A stretch of 43,071 bases of DNA from Candidatus Limosilactobacillus intestinipullorum (GTDB lineage: Bacteria; Bacillota; Bacilli; Lactobacillales; Lactobacillaceae): positions 1 through 43,071 of the forward strand of contig DXAF01000028.1 of assembly GCA_019117185.1 (NCBI GenBank). Direction: 5' to 3'. Both the position numbers and the translations under genes were made by a program. Shown here one piece after another: positions 1 through 12,995 of the stretch. The notes below the pieces were generated by a model. That model ran no database searches, had not been told where the DNA came from, and saw only the letters and a program-made list of their open reading frames with translations. Position 1 is the stretch's first letter. The number at the start of each line of letters is the position of its first letter.

Positions 1-37
1 AAAGCCTGAAGCATTGGACATTACAAACTTAATCTAA
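1..37 (+). CDS. rplM: 50S ribosomal protein L13, C-terminal end (partial)
   Basis: The second frame reads [11 protein letters not shown] and then a TAA stop at 35-37, the usual C-terminus of L13 in lactobacilli. The rest of the gene lies upstream of the window. rplM and rpsI form the conserved L13-S9 operon. The rpsI ribosome site overlaps this stop codon, so the pair is tightly coupled. Confidence 0.85.
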   Translation, partial: KPEALDITNLI

Positions 38-50
38 GGAGGGAATGGAA

Positions 51-446
51 TTGGCTCAAACTGTACAATACAGAGGTACTGGTCGTCGTAAGGACGCTAC
101 CGCACGTGTTCGCTTAGTACCAGGTTCTGGTAAGATTACTATGAACGGTAAGGCAATCGAAGACTACATTCCATTTGCCAACTTACGTGCTATCGTTAAC
201 CAACCATTTGATGTTACTAAGACTAACGGTCAATACGACGTTGTCGCTAACATCAATGGTGGTGGCTTCTCCGGTCAAGCCGGCGCAGTTCGTCACGGTA
301 TTGCCCGTGCACTGCTCACCGTTGACCCTGACTTCCGTGACGCTTTGAAGAAGGCTGGTCTGTTGACCCGTGACCCTCGGATGAAGGAACGTCGTAAGCC
401 AGGTCTGAAGAAGGCTCGTAAGGCTGCTCAATTCAGTAAGCGTTAA
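51..446 (+). CDS. rpsI: 30S ribosomal protein S9
   Basis: S9 is a small-subunit protein whose C-terminal tail reaches the P-site tRNA. The protein begins [16 protein letters not shown], has the [20 protein letters not shown] block and ends in the basic tail [12 protein letters not shown], all diagnostic. I chose TTG at 51 over the in-frame ATG at 45. The ribosome site AAGGAGGG (36-43) is 7 nt from the TTG but only 1 nt from the ATG, and family members start MAQ. It is the second gene of the rplM-rpsI operon and is followed by a terminator. Confidence 0.97.
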   Translation: MAQTVQYRGTGRRKDATARVRLVPGSGKITMNGKAIEDYIPFANLRAIVNQPFDVTKTNGQYDVVANINGGGFSGQAGAVRHGIARALLTVDPDFRDALKKAGLLTRDPRMKERRKPGLKKARKAAQFSKR

Positions 447-469
447 TATTCGATTATCGCTTCAATCCA

Positions 470-499
470 AAAGAGACTGCACTGGCAGCCTCTTTTTTT
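470..499 (+). terminator. Rho-independent terminator after rpsI
   Basis: AAGAG-A-CTGC pairs with GCAG-C-CTCTT around an ACTG loop, with one internal mismatch, and is followed by seven T. It ends the rplM-rpsI transcript. Confidence 0.85.
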
Positions 500-536
500 G
501 TTTTCACAAAAATCTAATATTTTTAGCAGGCAAAAA

Positions 537-545
537 TGCTATAAT
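537..545 (+). promoter_or_regulatory. Extended -10 promoter for the glucosaminidase/xpt unit
   Basis: TGCTATAAT is a perfect extended -10 box. No good -35 is visible 16-18 nt upstream. It lies 48 nt before the TTG start at 594. Confidence 0.6.
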
Positions 546-593
546 CGACGTTAGGAAATTTTTAATAATCGATAATTTAAGGGAGGGCTCCTT

Positions 594-1819
<1,226 letters not shown>

Positions 1820-1829
1820 GGGTGTTAAG

Positions 1830-2993
1830 ATGGCTGAAAATGCATTATATCCAGGAAGCACATTGGGAATTATTGGTTTAAACTATAACGGTGGTGAATT
1901 AATTGCGGCCGCTAAACGGATTGGCTACAACGTTGGTGTGTACGTTGACCATTCGCAACCGGCGTTAACTAAGCAGGCCGACTTTACCCTGGTAGGGGCC
2001 TATAATGATAAGGATAAACTGACCGAATTTGGGCAAAACTGTGATGCAATTATTTACCAAACACCCAATATTGACTCCCAGGTAATTCGCTACCTCAACA
2101 AGTTTGCGGCCGTTCCCCAGGGAATCAATGGCCTTGAGATTGTTCAGGACCGGTTGATGGAACGTGCCTTCTTGGACCAGATCAACATTAACATCGCCCC
2201 TTATGTAACGGTAGTTAGCCTGGATGACGTTTACCAGTCGATTGATTCAATTGGTTACCCCGCACTTTTAAAGCCAATTCAGCGGGGCCTTGGTGAACAA
2301 TCGATGATGATCAAACGCCAATCCGACATTGCTCGGGCGGCGGACTTCATTGATACCGGGACCTACCTGTTAGAATCATGGATTGACCATGCAGCCGAAT
2401 ACACGATGACGGCAGCTACTGACGGGGATGAGGTTGACATTTATCCCTTAGCCAAGTTAGACTTTTCAGCCGATCGCCACTTAATCGCGGCGGCCACTCC
2501 GGCCATTGTCGATGACGATATCTTAACCGAGATGCAGCGGATCGTTAAGAGTGTCGCTAAGTCACTTGAGTACCGGGGGGGCTTTGCCCTTAACTTCTAC
2601 GTAACCGCCAATGGTTCATTGTACGTCAAGAACATCGAACTGGGCCTAACCGCGGTTGCTAATGTATACGACCGGTCCGCTAACGTCAGTCAGTATGAGC
2701 AACAGGTCCGGACCACGGTTGGTATGCCTTTACACATAGTCCGGTCATTGCAGCCAGCGTTGCTAATGATAATTCGTGGTCAGCAGGCGGCAGCCATTGA
2801 CCGCCAGCGCTTGCTAAAGAACAATTGGCAGTTCCGTTTGTTCACGGATAACGGAACTGCTGATGACCGCTTGTTGGGCTTTGCCTGGGTTACCGGCAGC
2901 AGTAACTTGGAAGAACTTAAGGACCAAGTGGATGACACTGAAGTATGGCCGGAGCCATTAGCACCAAATGATGGCGACAGCGCCACAGAATAA
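1830..2993 (+). CDS. PurK-like ATP-grasp protein (degenerate N5-CAIR synthetase homologue)
   Basis: Fold and length (387 aa) match PurK, which makes N5-carboxyaminoimidazole ribonucleotide: an N-terminal Rossmann-like part (LGIIGLNYNGGEL), a central ATP-grasp part (GYPALLKPIQRGLGEQSMMIK, about residues 145-165) and a PurK C-terminal domain. Key PurK motifs are altered. The N-terminal glycine motif is not GGGQLG, and the C-terminal glutamate-rich strand (normally HNSGH-like) reads IELGLTAVANVYDRS. It may therefore be a non-catalytic paralogue or act on another substrate. ATG at 1830 follows AGGGGTG; a longer form from 1800 would overlap xpt and has no ribosome site. It lies between xpt and pcrA and ends in a terminator. 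Confidence 0.75.
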   Translation: MAENALYPGSTLGIIGLNYNGGELIAAAKRIGYNVGVYVDHSQPALTKQADFTLVGAYNDKDKLTEFGQNCDAIIYQTPNIDSQVIRYLNKFAAVPQGINGLEIVQDRLMERAFLDQININIAPYVTVVSLDDVYQSIDSIGYPALLKPIQRGLGEQSMMIKRQSDIARAADFIDTGTYLLESWIDHAAEYTMTAATDGDEVDIYPLAKLDFSADRHLIAAATPAIVDDDILTEMQRIVKSVAKSLEYRGGFALNFYVTANGSLYVKNIELGLTAVANVYDRSANVSQYEQQVRTTVGMPLHIVRSLQPALLMIIRGQQAAAIDRQRLLKNNWQFRLFTDNGTADDRLLGFAWVTGSSNLEELKDQVDDTEVWPEPLAPNDGDSATE

Positions 2994-3009
2994 TCAACAA
3001 AATTTAACG

Positions 3010-3040
3010 GGACTGTGACAGACGTCGACGGTCCTTTTTT
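3010..3040 (+). terminator. Rho-independent terminator after purK-like gene
   Basis: GGACTGT (3010-3016) pairs with ACGGTCC (3028-3034), with one G-U pair, followed by TTTTTT. Confidence 0.8.
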
Positions 3041-3048
3041 GTTATAAT
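3040..3048 (+). promoter_or_regulatory. Extended -10 promoter of pcrA-ligA-camS
   Basis: TGTTATAAT begins in the last T of the preceding terminator. Its -35 region would lie inside the terminator hairpin, and no TTGACA-like box is seen. It is 36 nt upstream of the pcrA start. Confidence 0.55.
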
Positions 3049-3084
3049 ATTAGCCGACTGATTTTTTAGAGAGGATGGAACGGC

Positions 3085-5382
3085 GTGAGTAATAGTCAAG
3101 CACTACTAGACGGAATGAATGATAAGCAAACAGAAGCGGTCCTGACAACGGAAGGGCCACTCCTGGTGATGGCTGGTGCCGGCTCCGGGAAGACCCGGGT
3201 ATTGACCCACCGGGTGGCCTACTTGATCGAAGAAAAGAATGTCTTGCCCTGGAATATTCTGGCGATTACCTTTACGAACAAGGCTGCCAAGGAAATGCAG
3301 GAGCGGGTCGGAAAACTGCTCGGCGAAAGTGCCCAGGATATTTGGGTGTCGACTTTCCACTCCCTATGTGTCCGCATTCTGCGTCGGGACATTGAAAAAC
3401 TTGGTTACAACCGGGCCTTTACGATCGCCGACACTAGTGAGCAGCGAACGCTGATGAAGCAGATCTGTGCAGAACTAAACGTTGATACTAAGAAATTTGA
3501 CCCACGGAGTATCTTAAGTACGATTTCCAACGCGAAAAATGCCCTGTTGACGCCTAAGGATTACGCGGCGCAAGTGGGGGGTAACAATGCTCACGGAATG
3601 TATGGTCAAGTGGTTGCCCGGGCCTACAAATTGTACCAAGAACAGCTGGAAGCGAACCAGGCGTTGGACTTCGACGACCTGATCATGAAGACAATTGAAC
3701 TGTTTGAAAGCGATCCAGAGACTCTTGAATTTTACCAGGACCGTTTCCACTACATCCACGTTGACGAATACCAGGATACCAACGACGCCCAGTACAAGCT
3801 TGTTCACATGCTGGCCGATAAGTACCAAAACATCTGTGTAGTTGGTGATGCTGACCAGAGTATCTATGGCTGGCGGGGGGCTAATATTGAAAACATCCTG
3901 AACTTTGAACGGGACTATCCCAACGCCCACACGGTAATGCTGGAGCAAAATTACCGGTCAACCCAAAACATCCTTGATGCCGCCAACGAGGTAATTAAGA
4001 ACAACAATGGTCGCAAGGATAAGAACCTGTGGACCGAGAATGGCCGGGGAGATAAGATCACTTACTACCAGGCCCAAAATGAACATGATGAGGCCCAATA
4101 CATTGTTGCTAAGATCAAAGAAGAGCACGAGCAACACGGCTACCACTATAACGATTTTGCGATCCTTTATCGGACCAACGCCCAGTCACGGATCATTGAA
4201 GAAACCTTTATGAAGTCGAGCGTGCCGTACACGATGGTTGGTGGGCATAAGTTCTATGACCGTAAGGAAATTCGCGATATCTTGGCTTACTTGACTTTGA
4301 TCGTTAACCACCGAGATTCGATGAGCTTTACGCGGGTGGTAAACACGCCTAAACGGGGCATCGGATTGACCAGTGTAGAACACCTGCGTGAATTTGCCAA
4401 CGACAATAATTGGTCCTTGCTAGAAGCAAGTCAAAACGTCGATATCGCTAATAATATTACAACTCGGACACGGACTAAACTGGCTGACTTTGGGCAGCTG
4501 ATTAAGGACCTCGACCAGCAGGCAGAGTACTTGAGCATTACTGATTTAACCGACCAAATTCTGGAGCGGACGGGTTACAATAAGATGTTGCAAAAGGATA
4601 ACAGCTTAGAGGCCCAGGCCCGGCAAGAGAACCTGGATGAGTTTAAGTCGGTTACCCAGGAATACGATAAGCAACACGAGGATGACGATGCTGACAACCG
4701 GCAGAAACTGGTTAACTTCTTGGCTGATCTGGCCCTGGTTTCAGACCAAGACGACGTTGATGAACAGGCACCAGCGGTAACGTTGATGACCCTCCACGCG
4801 GCCAAGGGACTTGAATTCCCAGTTGTCTTTTTGGTCGGGATGGAAGAAGGAATCTTCCCACTATCCCGGGCTCTCTTGGAGGATGACGAACTGGAAGAAG
4901 AGCGGCGGTTGGCCTACGTGGGGATTACCCGGGCCAAGAAGAAGCTCTATTTAACCAACGCCGTTTCACGCTTACTGTATGGCCGGATCCAGCGAAACCA
5001 GCCTTCCCGGTTTGTGGATGAAATTGACCCGAACTTATTGCAAGAAGAGGGTGGTGCCCTATCCGGGAGTGGGTTTGCTAATGGCCTGCCGTTTAACAAG
5101 CGAACCGATACACCGACCTGGGCAGAACGCAAGCGTAAGCAAAAGCAGCATACTTACCGCGATGCCGGTAAGCGGGTGGCCCCCGTTACTAATACTGGAA
5201 CCGGTGCCGATAAGGTTAGTTGGAAGGTCGGCGATAAGGTTACCCACAAGAAGTGGGGGCAAGGGACCGTGGTCAAGGTTAGCGGGACCGGTAATGACAT
5301 GGAACTTGATATTGCCTTTCCAGACCAGGGAGTTAAGCGGCTATTGGCCAGTTTTGCCCCGATCCAAAAGGTGACTGATTAG
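3085..5382 (+). CDS. pcrA: ATP-dependent DNA helicase PcrA (UvrD/Rep family)
   Basis: Superfamily 1A 3'-5' helicase needed for replication, repair and removal of RecA filaments in Gram-positives. 765 aa, normal for PcrA. Motifs in order: N-terminal LNDKQTEAV-like Q region (here MNDKQTEAVL), Walker A AGAGSGKT (residues 30-37), ITFTNKAAKEM, Walker B DEYQDTN, GDADQSIYGWRGA, QNYRST, TLHAAKGLEFPVVFL, and ERRLAYVGITRAKKKL. The C-terminal part has the Tudor-like segment KVGDKVTHKKWGQGTVV. GTG start chosen: ribosome site AGAGAGGA lies 10 nt upstream, and the nearby ATG at 3075 is out of frame. The gene leads a conserved repair-ligase-lipoprotein operon. Confidence 0.97.
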   Translation: MSNSQALLDGMNDKQTEAVLTTEGPLLVMAGAGSGKTRVLTHRVAYLIEEKNVLPWNILAITFTNKAAKEMQERVGKLLGESAQDIWVSTFHSLCVRILRRDIEKLGYNRAFTIADTSEQRTLMKQICAELNVDTKKFDPRSILSTISNAKNALLTPKDYAAQVGGNNAHGMYGQVVARAYKLYQEQLEANQALDFDDLIMKTIELFESDPETLEFYQDRFHYIHVDEYQDTNDAQYKLVHMLADKYQNICVVGDADQSIYGWRGANIENILNFERDYPNAHTVMLEQNYRSTQNILDAANEVIKNNNGRKDKNLWTENGRGDKITYYQAQNEHDEAQYIVAKIKEEHEQHGYHYNDFAILYRTNAQSRIIEETFMKSSVPYTMVGGHKFYDRKEIRDILAYLTLIVNHRDSMSFTRVVNTPKRGIGLTSVEHLREFANDNNWSLLEASQNVDIANNITTRTRTKLADFGQLIKDLDQQAEYLSITDLTDQILERTGYNKMLQKDNSLEAQARQENLDEFKSVTQEYDKQHEDDDADNRQKLVNFLADLALVSDQDDVDEQAPAVTLMTLHAAKGLEFPVVFLVGMEEGIFPLSRALLEDDELEEERRLAYVGITRAKKKLYLTNAVSRLLYGRIQRNQPSRFVDEIDPNLLQEEGGALSGSGFANGLPFNKRTDTPTWAERKRKQKQHTYRDAGKRVAPVTNTGTGADKVSWKVGDKVTHKKWGQGTVVKVSGTGNDMELDIAFPDQGVKRLLASFAPIQKVTD

Positions 5383-5386
5383 TTAA

Positions 5387-7441
<2,055 letters not shown>

Positions 7442-7445
7442 AATC

Positions 7446-8555
7446 GTGAAGTCGAAAATAAAAAAGATTGCAATAACCGCGGCTCTGTTAATGAGTACGA
7501 TTGTCCTTGCTTCATGTGGAAAGAATTCTTCAAAGGACTACAGCACGACCGGGTCAGGTAATGGTAATTACCAAGGGGTCATTCAAAATGGTCGGTATAA
7601 GACCAGTAAGGCCCGGGGAATCAACGTAGCCCAAAATGATAACCAGTTTAACCAAAAGAGCTTTGAAAGTGGCTTGACCCAGGTTTCGAAGCGGGTCTTC
7701 TCGCCGAAATCCTACATTTTCCAAGAAGGCCAGTACCTCAATACTGGTACCTTGCAAAGCTGGTTGGGCCGTAAGACCAAGAAGAACCCGAATGGTTTAA
7801 ACCCCACCCAGGGTAAGAAGAGTGACCCTAATCCAGAATATATTCAGCAGATCGAAGAGCAGGATTATATGACGGACAGTGGCCGGTCAATGAAGCTGAA
7901 GGGGGTTGTCATCGGGGTCGGGATTAACTCTGAATACAACTACCAAAAGAAGACGGACGGTCCTTCCTACACTAAGAAAATTAGTAAGGATGAGATGCAA
8001 CAGCAGGGTGAGATTGCTGCGCAAAAGATTTTGACCCGCCTACGGGAAAAGAAGGACCTGCGCGATGTACCAATTGTAATTGCGCTCTATAAGCAGGCGC
8101 CCGACGACAGCCTGGTGGGGGGCAGTTTCTTTGCCTACAGTAAGAACAATGGTAATAAGATTAGCAAGTGGACGAAGCTGGACTACAAGACGATGGTCTT
8201 ACCAAAGGCCTCAGCAACGAACGCAACCACAAGTGCGGATTCGACGGATAACGACAACTTCGCTAACTTCAAGAGCCAGATTCAAGGATTCTTCCCGAAC
8301 CTTAGTGGAGTTACTGCCCAGGCCCAGTACCATAATGGCCAGCTATCGGGGATGCACATTACCGTGACGACCCAGTTCTACAGTCAAACGGAAATCACTA
8401 GCTTTACCCAGTACATTGCGCGGGCAGCAAAGCGCTACCTGCCAAGTGGGATTCCAATTGATATCCGGATCCAGTCTGATTCCGAGATGCAAGCGATCGT
8501 ATACCGTGATGCGGGATCCGACACCTTTAGAACCCACGTCTTAGATTCGTATTAA
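7446..8555 (+). CDS. camS: CamS family sex pheromone-type lipoprotein
   Basis: Cell-surface lipoprotein of the CamS family; in enterococci and staphylococci the signal peptide of such proteins is processed to peptide pheromones. The N-terminus is basic, then hydrophobic, with lipobox LASC and the lipidated Cys at residue 24. The mature part is 346 aa and contains the family's tandem-like region (GVVIGVGINSEYNY; RDVPIVIALYKQAPDDSLVGGSFF; ending SDTFRTHVLDSY). GTG start 9 nt after AAGGAGGAA, which lies in the end of ligA. Last gene of the pcrA operon, followed by a terminator. Confidence 0.9.
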   Translation: MKSKIKKIAITAALLMSTIVLASCGKNSSKDYSTTGSGNGNYQGVIQNGRYKTSKARGINVAQNDNQFNQKSFESGLTQVSKRVFSPKSYIFQEGQYLNTGTLQSWLGRKTKKNPNGLNPTQGKKSDPNPEYIQQIEEQDYMTDSGRSMKLKGVVIGVGINSEYNYQKKTDGPSYTKKISKDEMQQQGEIAAQKILTRLREKKDLRDVPIVIALYKQAPDDSLVGGSFFAYSKNNGNKISKWTKLDYKTMVLPKASATNATTSADSTDNDNFANFKSQIQGFFPNLSGVTAQAQYHNGQLSGMHITVTTQFYSQTEITSFTQYIARAAKRYLPSGIPIDIRIQSDSEMQAIVYRDAGSDTFRTHVLDSY

Positions 8556-8566
8556 AACTTTTTATT

Positions 8567-8599
8567 AAGGACCGTAACTGTTGCAGTCGCGGTCCTTTT
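8567..8599 (+). terminator. Rho-independent terminator after camS
   Basis: AAGGACCG (8567-8574) pairs with CGGTCCTT (8590-8597), with an inner ACTG/CAGT stem. The T-tract is short. Confidence 0.8.
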
Positions 8600-8615
8600 G
8601 AGTTCGGCTAATCTG

Positions 8616-8624
8616 TGCTAGAAT
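8616..8624 (+). promoter_or_regulatory. Extended -10 promoter of gatCAB-dagK
   Basis: TGCTAGAAT lies 16 nt after the terminator T-run and 46 nt before gatC. A weak -35 candidate, TTTGAG, overlaps the terminator tail with 16 nt spacing to TAGAAT. Confidence 0.5.
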
Positions 8625-8670
8625 TGTAAAATGTATGTATACCTAAATTTGAGAAAAGAGGTAGAAATTG

Positions 8671-8988
8671 ATGGCCAGTAAAATTACCAAGCAGCAGGTT
8701 GCGCACGTCGCGGAACTAGCCAAGCTTGAATTTTCCAAGGATGAGCTCGGTGAATTTACCACCCAACTTGGAAGTATTATTGATATGTTTGAAGACCTCA
8801 CTGAAGAACACACGGAAGGTGTTGAACCGATGACGAGTGCAACCGACCGGGTCAACGCAATGCGTGAAGACAAGGCAGTTAAGGCACCCAAGGAAGAAGT
8901 CGACGCCTTATTGAAGAACGCCCCAGATGAAGATGGCGGCTACATCCGGGTACCAGTAATCATTGACGAAAGTGAGGATGGCGAATAA
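8671..8988 (+). CDS. gatC: Asp-tRNA(Asn)/Glu-tRNA(Gln) amidotransferase subunit C
   Basis: Small subunit that wraps round GatA and stabilises the GatCAB transamidosome. 105 aa. Family blocks visible: [33 protein letters not shown], and a C-terminal [16 protein letters not shown] at 8671 preferred over the adjacent in-frame TTG (8668) because of spacing to AAAGAGG. Its stop overlaps the gatA ATG by one base. Confidence 0.95.
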   Translation: MASKITKQQVAHVAELAKLEFSKDELGEFTTQLGSIIDMFEDLTEEHTEGVEPMTSATDRVNAMREDKAVKAPKEEVDALLKNAPDEDGGYIRVPVIIDESEDGE

Positions 8989-10460
8989 TGGATTATTACC
9001 AAACTGACTTAAGCCAGCTCCACGATGACCTGGTTAACAAAAAGATCAGCGCGCGTGAACTGACTAAGGAAACCTTTGAACACATCAAGGCTAACGAAGA
9101 CGACATTAAGGCCTTCATTACCCTCAATGAAGATGCGGCATTGAAGCAAGCGGCAGACATTGACCAGGCTGGGATTGCCGCGGACCAATTAGTTTCTGGG
9201 GTTCCGCTGGCCGTTAAGGATAACATCTTGACTAAGGGCCTGAAGACGACGGCCGCTTCAAAGATGTTAGAGAACTTCAACCCGGTTTATGACGCTACCG
9301 TAGTCGAAAAGCTGAAGGCGGCTGGCTACATCAACGTTGGTAAGACGAACCTCGATGAATTTGCCATGGGTTCTTCGACGGAAAATTCAGCCTTCTTTAC
9401 CACTCATAACCCGTGGGACCTAACCCGGGTGCCAGGTGGTTCTTCAGGTGGTTCTGCGGCTGCAGTTGCTGCTGGTTACGTTCTTGGTGCGTTGGGGACC
9501 GATACTGGTGGTTCCATCCGGATGCCCGCTTCCTTCAATGGGGTCGTTGGGATGAAGCCAACCTATGGCCGGGTTTCCCGGTGGGGGATCATTGCCTTCG
9601 GGTCAAGCTTTGACCAAGTTGGTTGGTTAACCCGGACCGTTAAGGACAACGCCTACCTGACGGCGTTGATTGCCGGAAACGACGAACACGATACGACTTC
9701 GTCACTTCAAGCGGTGCCAGACTGGGCAGCTAACCTGAACGAAAACACCAGCGTTAAGGGGATGAAGATTGCCGTACCAAAGGAATACTACGAGGACCTC
9801 AATGATGACGTTAAGAAGGTTGTCAAGGCAGCCTTAGACCACTTTGAGTCATTAGGGGCAACCGTTGATGAGGTCAGCCTGCCACACACTAAGTACGGGG
9901 TACCGGCTTACTACATCTTGGCCTCATCCGAAGCATCGTCGAACCTGCAACGTTATGACGGGATCCGTTACGGCTTCCGGGCACCAGATGCTAAGAACCT
10001 GGAGGAAGTATATGTTAAGACCCGTTCAGAAGGCTTTGGTGAAGAAGTTAAGCGGCGGATCATGCTGGGGACCTTCTCACTGTCTGCTGGTTTCTACGAT
10101 GCCTACTTTAACAAGGCCGCCAAGGTCCGTCGCCTGATCGCCCAGGACTTTGACAAGGTCTTTAATGACTATGACCTAATCATTGGTGCTACGGGTGCCA
10201 CGACTGCCTTTAAGATTGGTGCCGAAATTGATGACCCGAAGGCAATGTACATGAACGATATTTTGACCGTCCCTGTTAACATGGCCGGGCTGCCGGCGAT
10301 GTCAGTTCCAGCTGGTTTCTCTGATAAGACGGGGATGCCGGTGGGCCTGCAGATTATCGGAAAGCGGTTTGATGAACAGTCCATTTACAACGCTGGTTAC
10401 GTCTTTGAGCAAACCACGGATTGCCACAAGCAGGCACCAAAGTTAGGAGGGCAAAACTAA
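8988..10460 (+). CDS. gatA: Asp-tRNA(Asn)/Glu-tRNA(Gln) amidotransferase subunit A
   Basis: Amidase subunit that releases ammonia from glutamine for conversion of Glu-tRNA(Gln) and Asp-tRNA(Asn). 490 aa. The amidase-signature triad is intact: Lys77 in PLAVKDNI, cis-Ser152 in the [12 protein letters not shown] loop, and nucleophile Ser176 in [11 protein letters not shown]. Starts in a TAATG overlap with gatC; gatB begins one base after its stop, so the three subunits are translationally coupled. Confidence 0.97.
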   Translation: MDYYQTDLSQLHDDLVNKKISARELTKETFEHIKANEDDIKAFITLNEDAALKQAADIDQAGIAADQLVSGVPLAVKDNILTKGLKTTAASKMLENFNPVYDATVVEKLKAAGYINVGKTNLDEFAMGSSTENSAFFTTHNPWDLTRVPGGSSGGSAAAVAAGYVLGALGTDTGGSIRMPASFNGVVGMKPTYGRVSRWGIIAFGSSFDQVGWLTRTVKDNAYLTALIAGNDEHDTTSSLQAVPDWAANLNENTSVKGMKIAVPKEYYEDLNDDVKKVVKAALDHFESLGATVDEVSLPHTKYGVPAYYILASSEASSNLQRYDGIRYGFRAPDAKNLEEVYVKTRSEGFGEEVKRRIMLGTFSLSAGFYDAYFNKAAKVRRLIAQDFDKVFNDYDLIIGATGATTAFKIGAEIDDPKAMYMNDILTVPVNMAGLPAMSVPAGFSDKTGMPVGLQIIGKRFDEQSIYNAGYVFEQTTDCHKQAPKLGGQN

Positions 10461-10461
10461 G

Positions 10462-11886
10462 ATGAACTTTCAAACTACCATCGGACTAGAAGTCCACGTC
10501 GAATTAAAGACGAATTCAAAGATTTACAGTCCATCACCGGTTGACTTTGGTGACCAGCCAAATGCCAATACTAACGTGATCGACTGGGGGTACCCAGGGG
10601 TATTGCCAACCCTTAATAAGGGGGTTGTCCGTGACGGTATCATGGCGGGCCTGGCACTTCACGCTCAAATTGCTCACCGGATGCACTTTGACCGGAAGAA
10701 CTACTTCTACCCAGATAACCCGAAGGCCTACCAAATTACCCAATCAGCCACCCCAATTGCCCATGATGGTTGGATTGAGATTGAAGTGGATGGTAAGAAG
10801 AAAAAGATCGGGATCGAAGAGATGCACATCGAAGAAGATGCCGGTAAGAACACCCACACCAGTAAGTATTCCTACGTTGATTTGAACCGGCAGGGGACGC
10901 CACTGATCGAAATCGTTTCTAAACCTGACATTGCTTCGCCAGAAGAAGCGGTGGCCTACCTGGAAGCCCTCCGCCAGCGGATTCAATTTACCGGGATTTC
11001 AGACGTGAAGATGGAAGAAGGGTCCATGCGTGTTGATACCAACATCTCCATCCGCCCCGTTGGCTCGGACCAGTTCGGAACCAAGACGGAAATGAAGAAC
11101 ATCAACTCCTTCAACTACGTTCGTAAGGCCCTAGCCTTTGAAGAACAACGGCACCAACAGGTATTGATGTCTGGTGGTCACATCGCCCAGGAAACCCGGC
11201 GTTATGATGAACCAACCGGCACGACAATCTCAATGCGGACCAAGGAAGGGGCCGACGACTACCGTTACTTCCCTGAACCGGACTTGCCGCCCGTTGAGGT
11301 TAGTGACGAATGGATTAAGGAAATTGAAGACGAAATGCCGGAGATGCCTGGTGAGCGGCGGAAGCACTACGTCGACGACCTGGGATTATCTGACTATGAC
11401 GCCATGGTCTTAACCCAGACGAAGGAAATGTCGGACTTCTTTGAAGCCGCGGTTAAGGATGGTGGCGACCCCAAGCGGGTGGCTAACTACCTGATGAACG
11501 ATGTTAATTCCTACTTAAACGACAAGCACATTGACCTCCCAGATACCAAGTTGACTCCTGCCAACCTGGCCGGCATGGTTAAGCTGATCGATGACGGGAC
11601 GATTTCTTCTAAGATGGCCAAGAAGGTCTTCAAGGGGATCTTGAACGGTGAAGAACCAAGTGCCTACGCTAAGGAACACGGTCTGGTTCAGCTCTCGGAT
11701 CCGGCACAATTACAGCCAATTGTTGACGATGTGTTGGCAAACAATGCCCAGTCAATTGAAGACTTTAAGAATGGTAAGGACCGGGCCGTTGGTTACCTGA
11801 TGGGCCAGATCATGAAGCAGACCCGTGGGAAGGCTAACCCACAGGTGGTTACCCAATTATTGATGAAGTCACTGAAGGCGAAGTAG
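10462..11886 (+). CDS. gatB: Asp-tRNA(Asn)/Glu-tRNA(Gln) amidotransferase subunit B
   Basis: Kinase and tRNA-binding subunit: phosphorylates the tRNA-bound Glu or Asp and transfers ammonia. 474 aa, full length. Signatures: [22 protein letters not shown] at the start, the [13 protein letters not shown] block, [17 protein letters not shown], and the tail domain (about residues 330-474) ending [18 protein letters not shown] with AGGAGGG in the end of gatA. dagK follows after 10 nt. Confidence 0.97.
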   Translation: MNFQTTIGLEVHVELKTNSKIYSPSPVDFGDQPNANTNVIDWGYPGVLPTLNKGVVRDGIMAGLALHAQIAHRMHFDRKNYFYPDNPKAYQITQSATPIAHDGWIEIEVDGKKKKIGIEEMHIEEDAGKNTHTSKYSYVDLNRQGTPLIEIVSKPDIASPEEAVAYLEALRQRIQFTGISDVKMEEGSMRVDTNISIRPVGSDQFGTKTEMKNINSFNYVRKALAFEEQRHQQVLMSGGHIAQETRRYDEPTGTTISMRTKEGADDYRYFPEPDLPPVEVSDEWIKEIEDEMPEMPGERRKHYVDDLGLSDYDAMVLTQTKEMSDFFEAAVKDGGDPKRVANYLMNDVNSYLNDKHIDLPDTKLTPANLAGMVKLIDDGTISSKMAKKVFKGILNGEEPSAYAKEHGLVQLSDPAQLQPIVDDVLANNAQSIEDFKNGKDRAVGYLMGQIMKQTRGKANPQVVTQLLMKSLKAK

Positions 11887-11896
11887 GAGGATCATC

Positions 11897-12904
11897 ATGC
11901 GTAAACGGGCACGGATAATTTATAACCCAACTGCTGGTCGCGAAGCCTTGCGTAACGACCTGGTAGATATCCTAGATATCTATGAAAAGGCTGGTTACGA
12001 GACGAGTGCGTTTGCGACGACCCCGGCACCTAACTCGGCGAAAAACGAGGCGACCCGGGCGGCCAAGGAAGGCTTTGACCTGATCGTGGCCGCCGGTGGG
12101 GATGGAACGTTGAACGAGGTGGTCAATGGGATCGCCGGCCTGGAAAAGCGGCCAACGATGGCGATTATTCCGGCCGGGACGACCAATGACTATGCCCGGG
12201 CATTACGGATTCCTCGTGATGATCCGATCGCGGCGGCCAAGCTGATCTTACGGAAGAACAAGAAGTTCAAAATTGACATTGGTAAGGCCGGCGATAACTA
12301 CTTCATGAATATCGCAGCGGGGGGCACGCTAACGGAATTGACCTACGACGTGCCATCTCAGATGAAGTCGTTGTTTGGCTATGCTGCTTACTTGGCCAAG
12401 GGGGCGGAGTTATTACCACAAGTCAAGCCGGTGGATGTTTCTGTCAAGTACGATGGACATGAATACCGGGGAACCGCTTCGACCTTCTTCTTAGCGCTGA
12501 CTAACTCGGTCGGTGGCTTTGAGCAAATTGTGCCAGACGCCTCCTTGGATGACGGTAAGTTTACGATGATTATCGTCAAGAAGAGCAGCCTGACAGATAT
12601 GCTGAGTCTGATGGCCAAGGCCTTGCAAGGGAAGCACCTTGATGATCCGCGGATTGTCTACGCTAAGGCTACTGATGTGGAAGTGACGCCACTCAACCAG
12701 GATGACCGCTTGATGATCAACCTGGATGGTGAGTACGGTGGCGATGCGCCGATGAAGTTCCACGACCTCAAGCAGCACATTGAGGTTGTTGCCAACCTGG
12801 ATGCTATCCCGGAGGACGCCATTACCGAGTCGCCGGACTTCAAGCGAGTCGAAAAGGACTTCGTGGAAGGGGTCGGCAAGATTAACCAGGATCAAGAAAA
12901 GTAA
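11897..12904 (+). CDS. dagK: Diacylglycerol kinase (DgkB/DagK lipid kinase family)
   Basis: Soluble lipid kinase that phosphorylates diacylglycerol released by lipoteichoic acid synthesis. 335 aa. Motifs: YNPTAGREAL near the N-terminus, AAGGDGTLNEVVNGI (about residues 69-83) for nucleotide binding, IPAGTTNDYARAL, and C-terminal LNQDDRLMINLDGEYGGDAP. ATG preceded by AGGAGG. In lactobacilli this gene commonly follows gatB, as here. The dense positive/negative tail (DFKRVEKDFVEGVGKINQDQEK) has no assigned role. A strong terminator follows. Confidence 0.93.
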   Translation: MRKRARIIYNPTAGREALRNDLVDILDIYEKAGYETSAFATTPAPNSAKNEATRAAKEGFDLIVAAGGDGTLNEVVNGIAGLEKRPTMAIIPAGTTNDYARALRIPRDDPIAAAKLILRKNKKFKIDIGKAGDNYFMNIAAGGTLTELTYDVPSQMKSLFGYAAYLAKGAELLPQVKPVDVSVKYDGHEYRGTASTFFLALTNSVGGFEQIVPDASLDDGKFTMIIVKKSSLTDMLSLMAKALQGKHLDDPRIVYAKATDVEVTPLNQDDRLMINLDGEYGGDAPMKFHDLKQHIEVVANLDAIPEDAITESPDFKRVEKDFVEGVGKINQDQEK

Positions 12905-12913
12905 TAATAAGCG

Positions 12914-12950
12914 AAACAGCTAGTGTTACCGTACGGATACTAGCTGTTTT
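12914..12950 (+). terminator. Strong Rho-independent terminator after gatCAB-dagK
   Basis: An 11-bp perfect stem, AAACAGCTAGT (12914-12924) with ACTAGCTGTTT (12939-12949), and an inner CCG/CGG helper stem, running into TTTTT. Confidence 0.92.
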
Positions 12951-12959
12951 TGCTATAAT
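12951..12959 (+). promoter_or_regulatory. Extended -10 promoter of rlmD
   Basis: TGCTATAAT starts immediately after the terminator T-run, so the promoter's upstream part overlaps the hairpin. The rlmD start is 36 nt downstream. Confidence 0.6.
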
Positions 12960-12995
12960 AGGGAAAGTTAATTACGTGAAAATGGAGGCAACATC

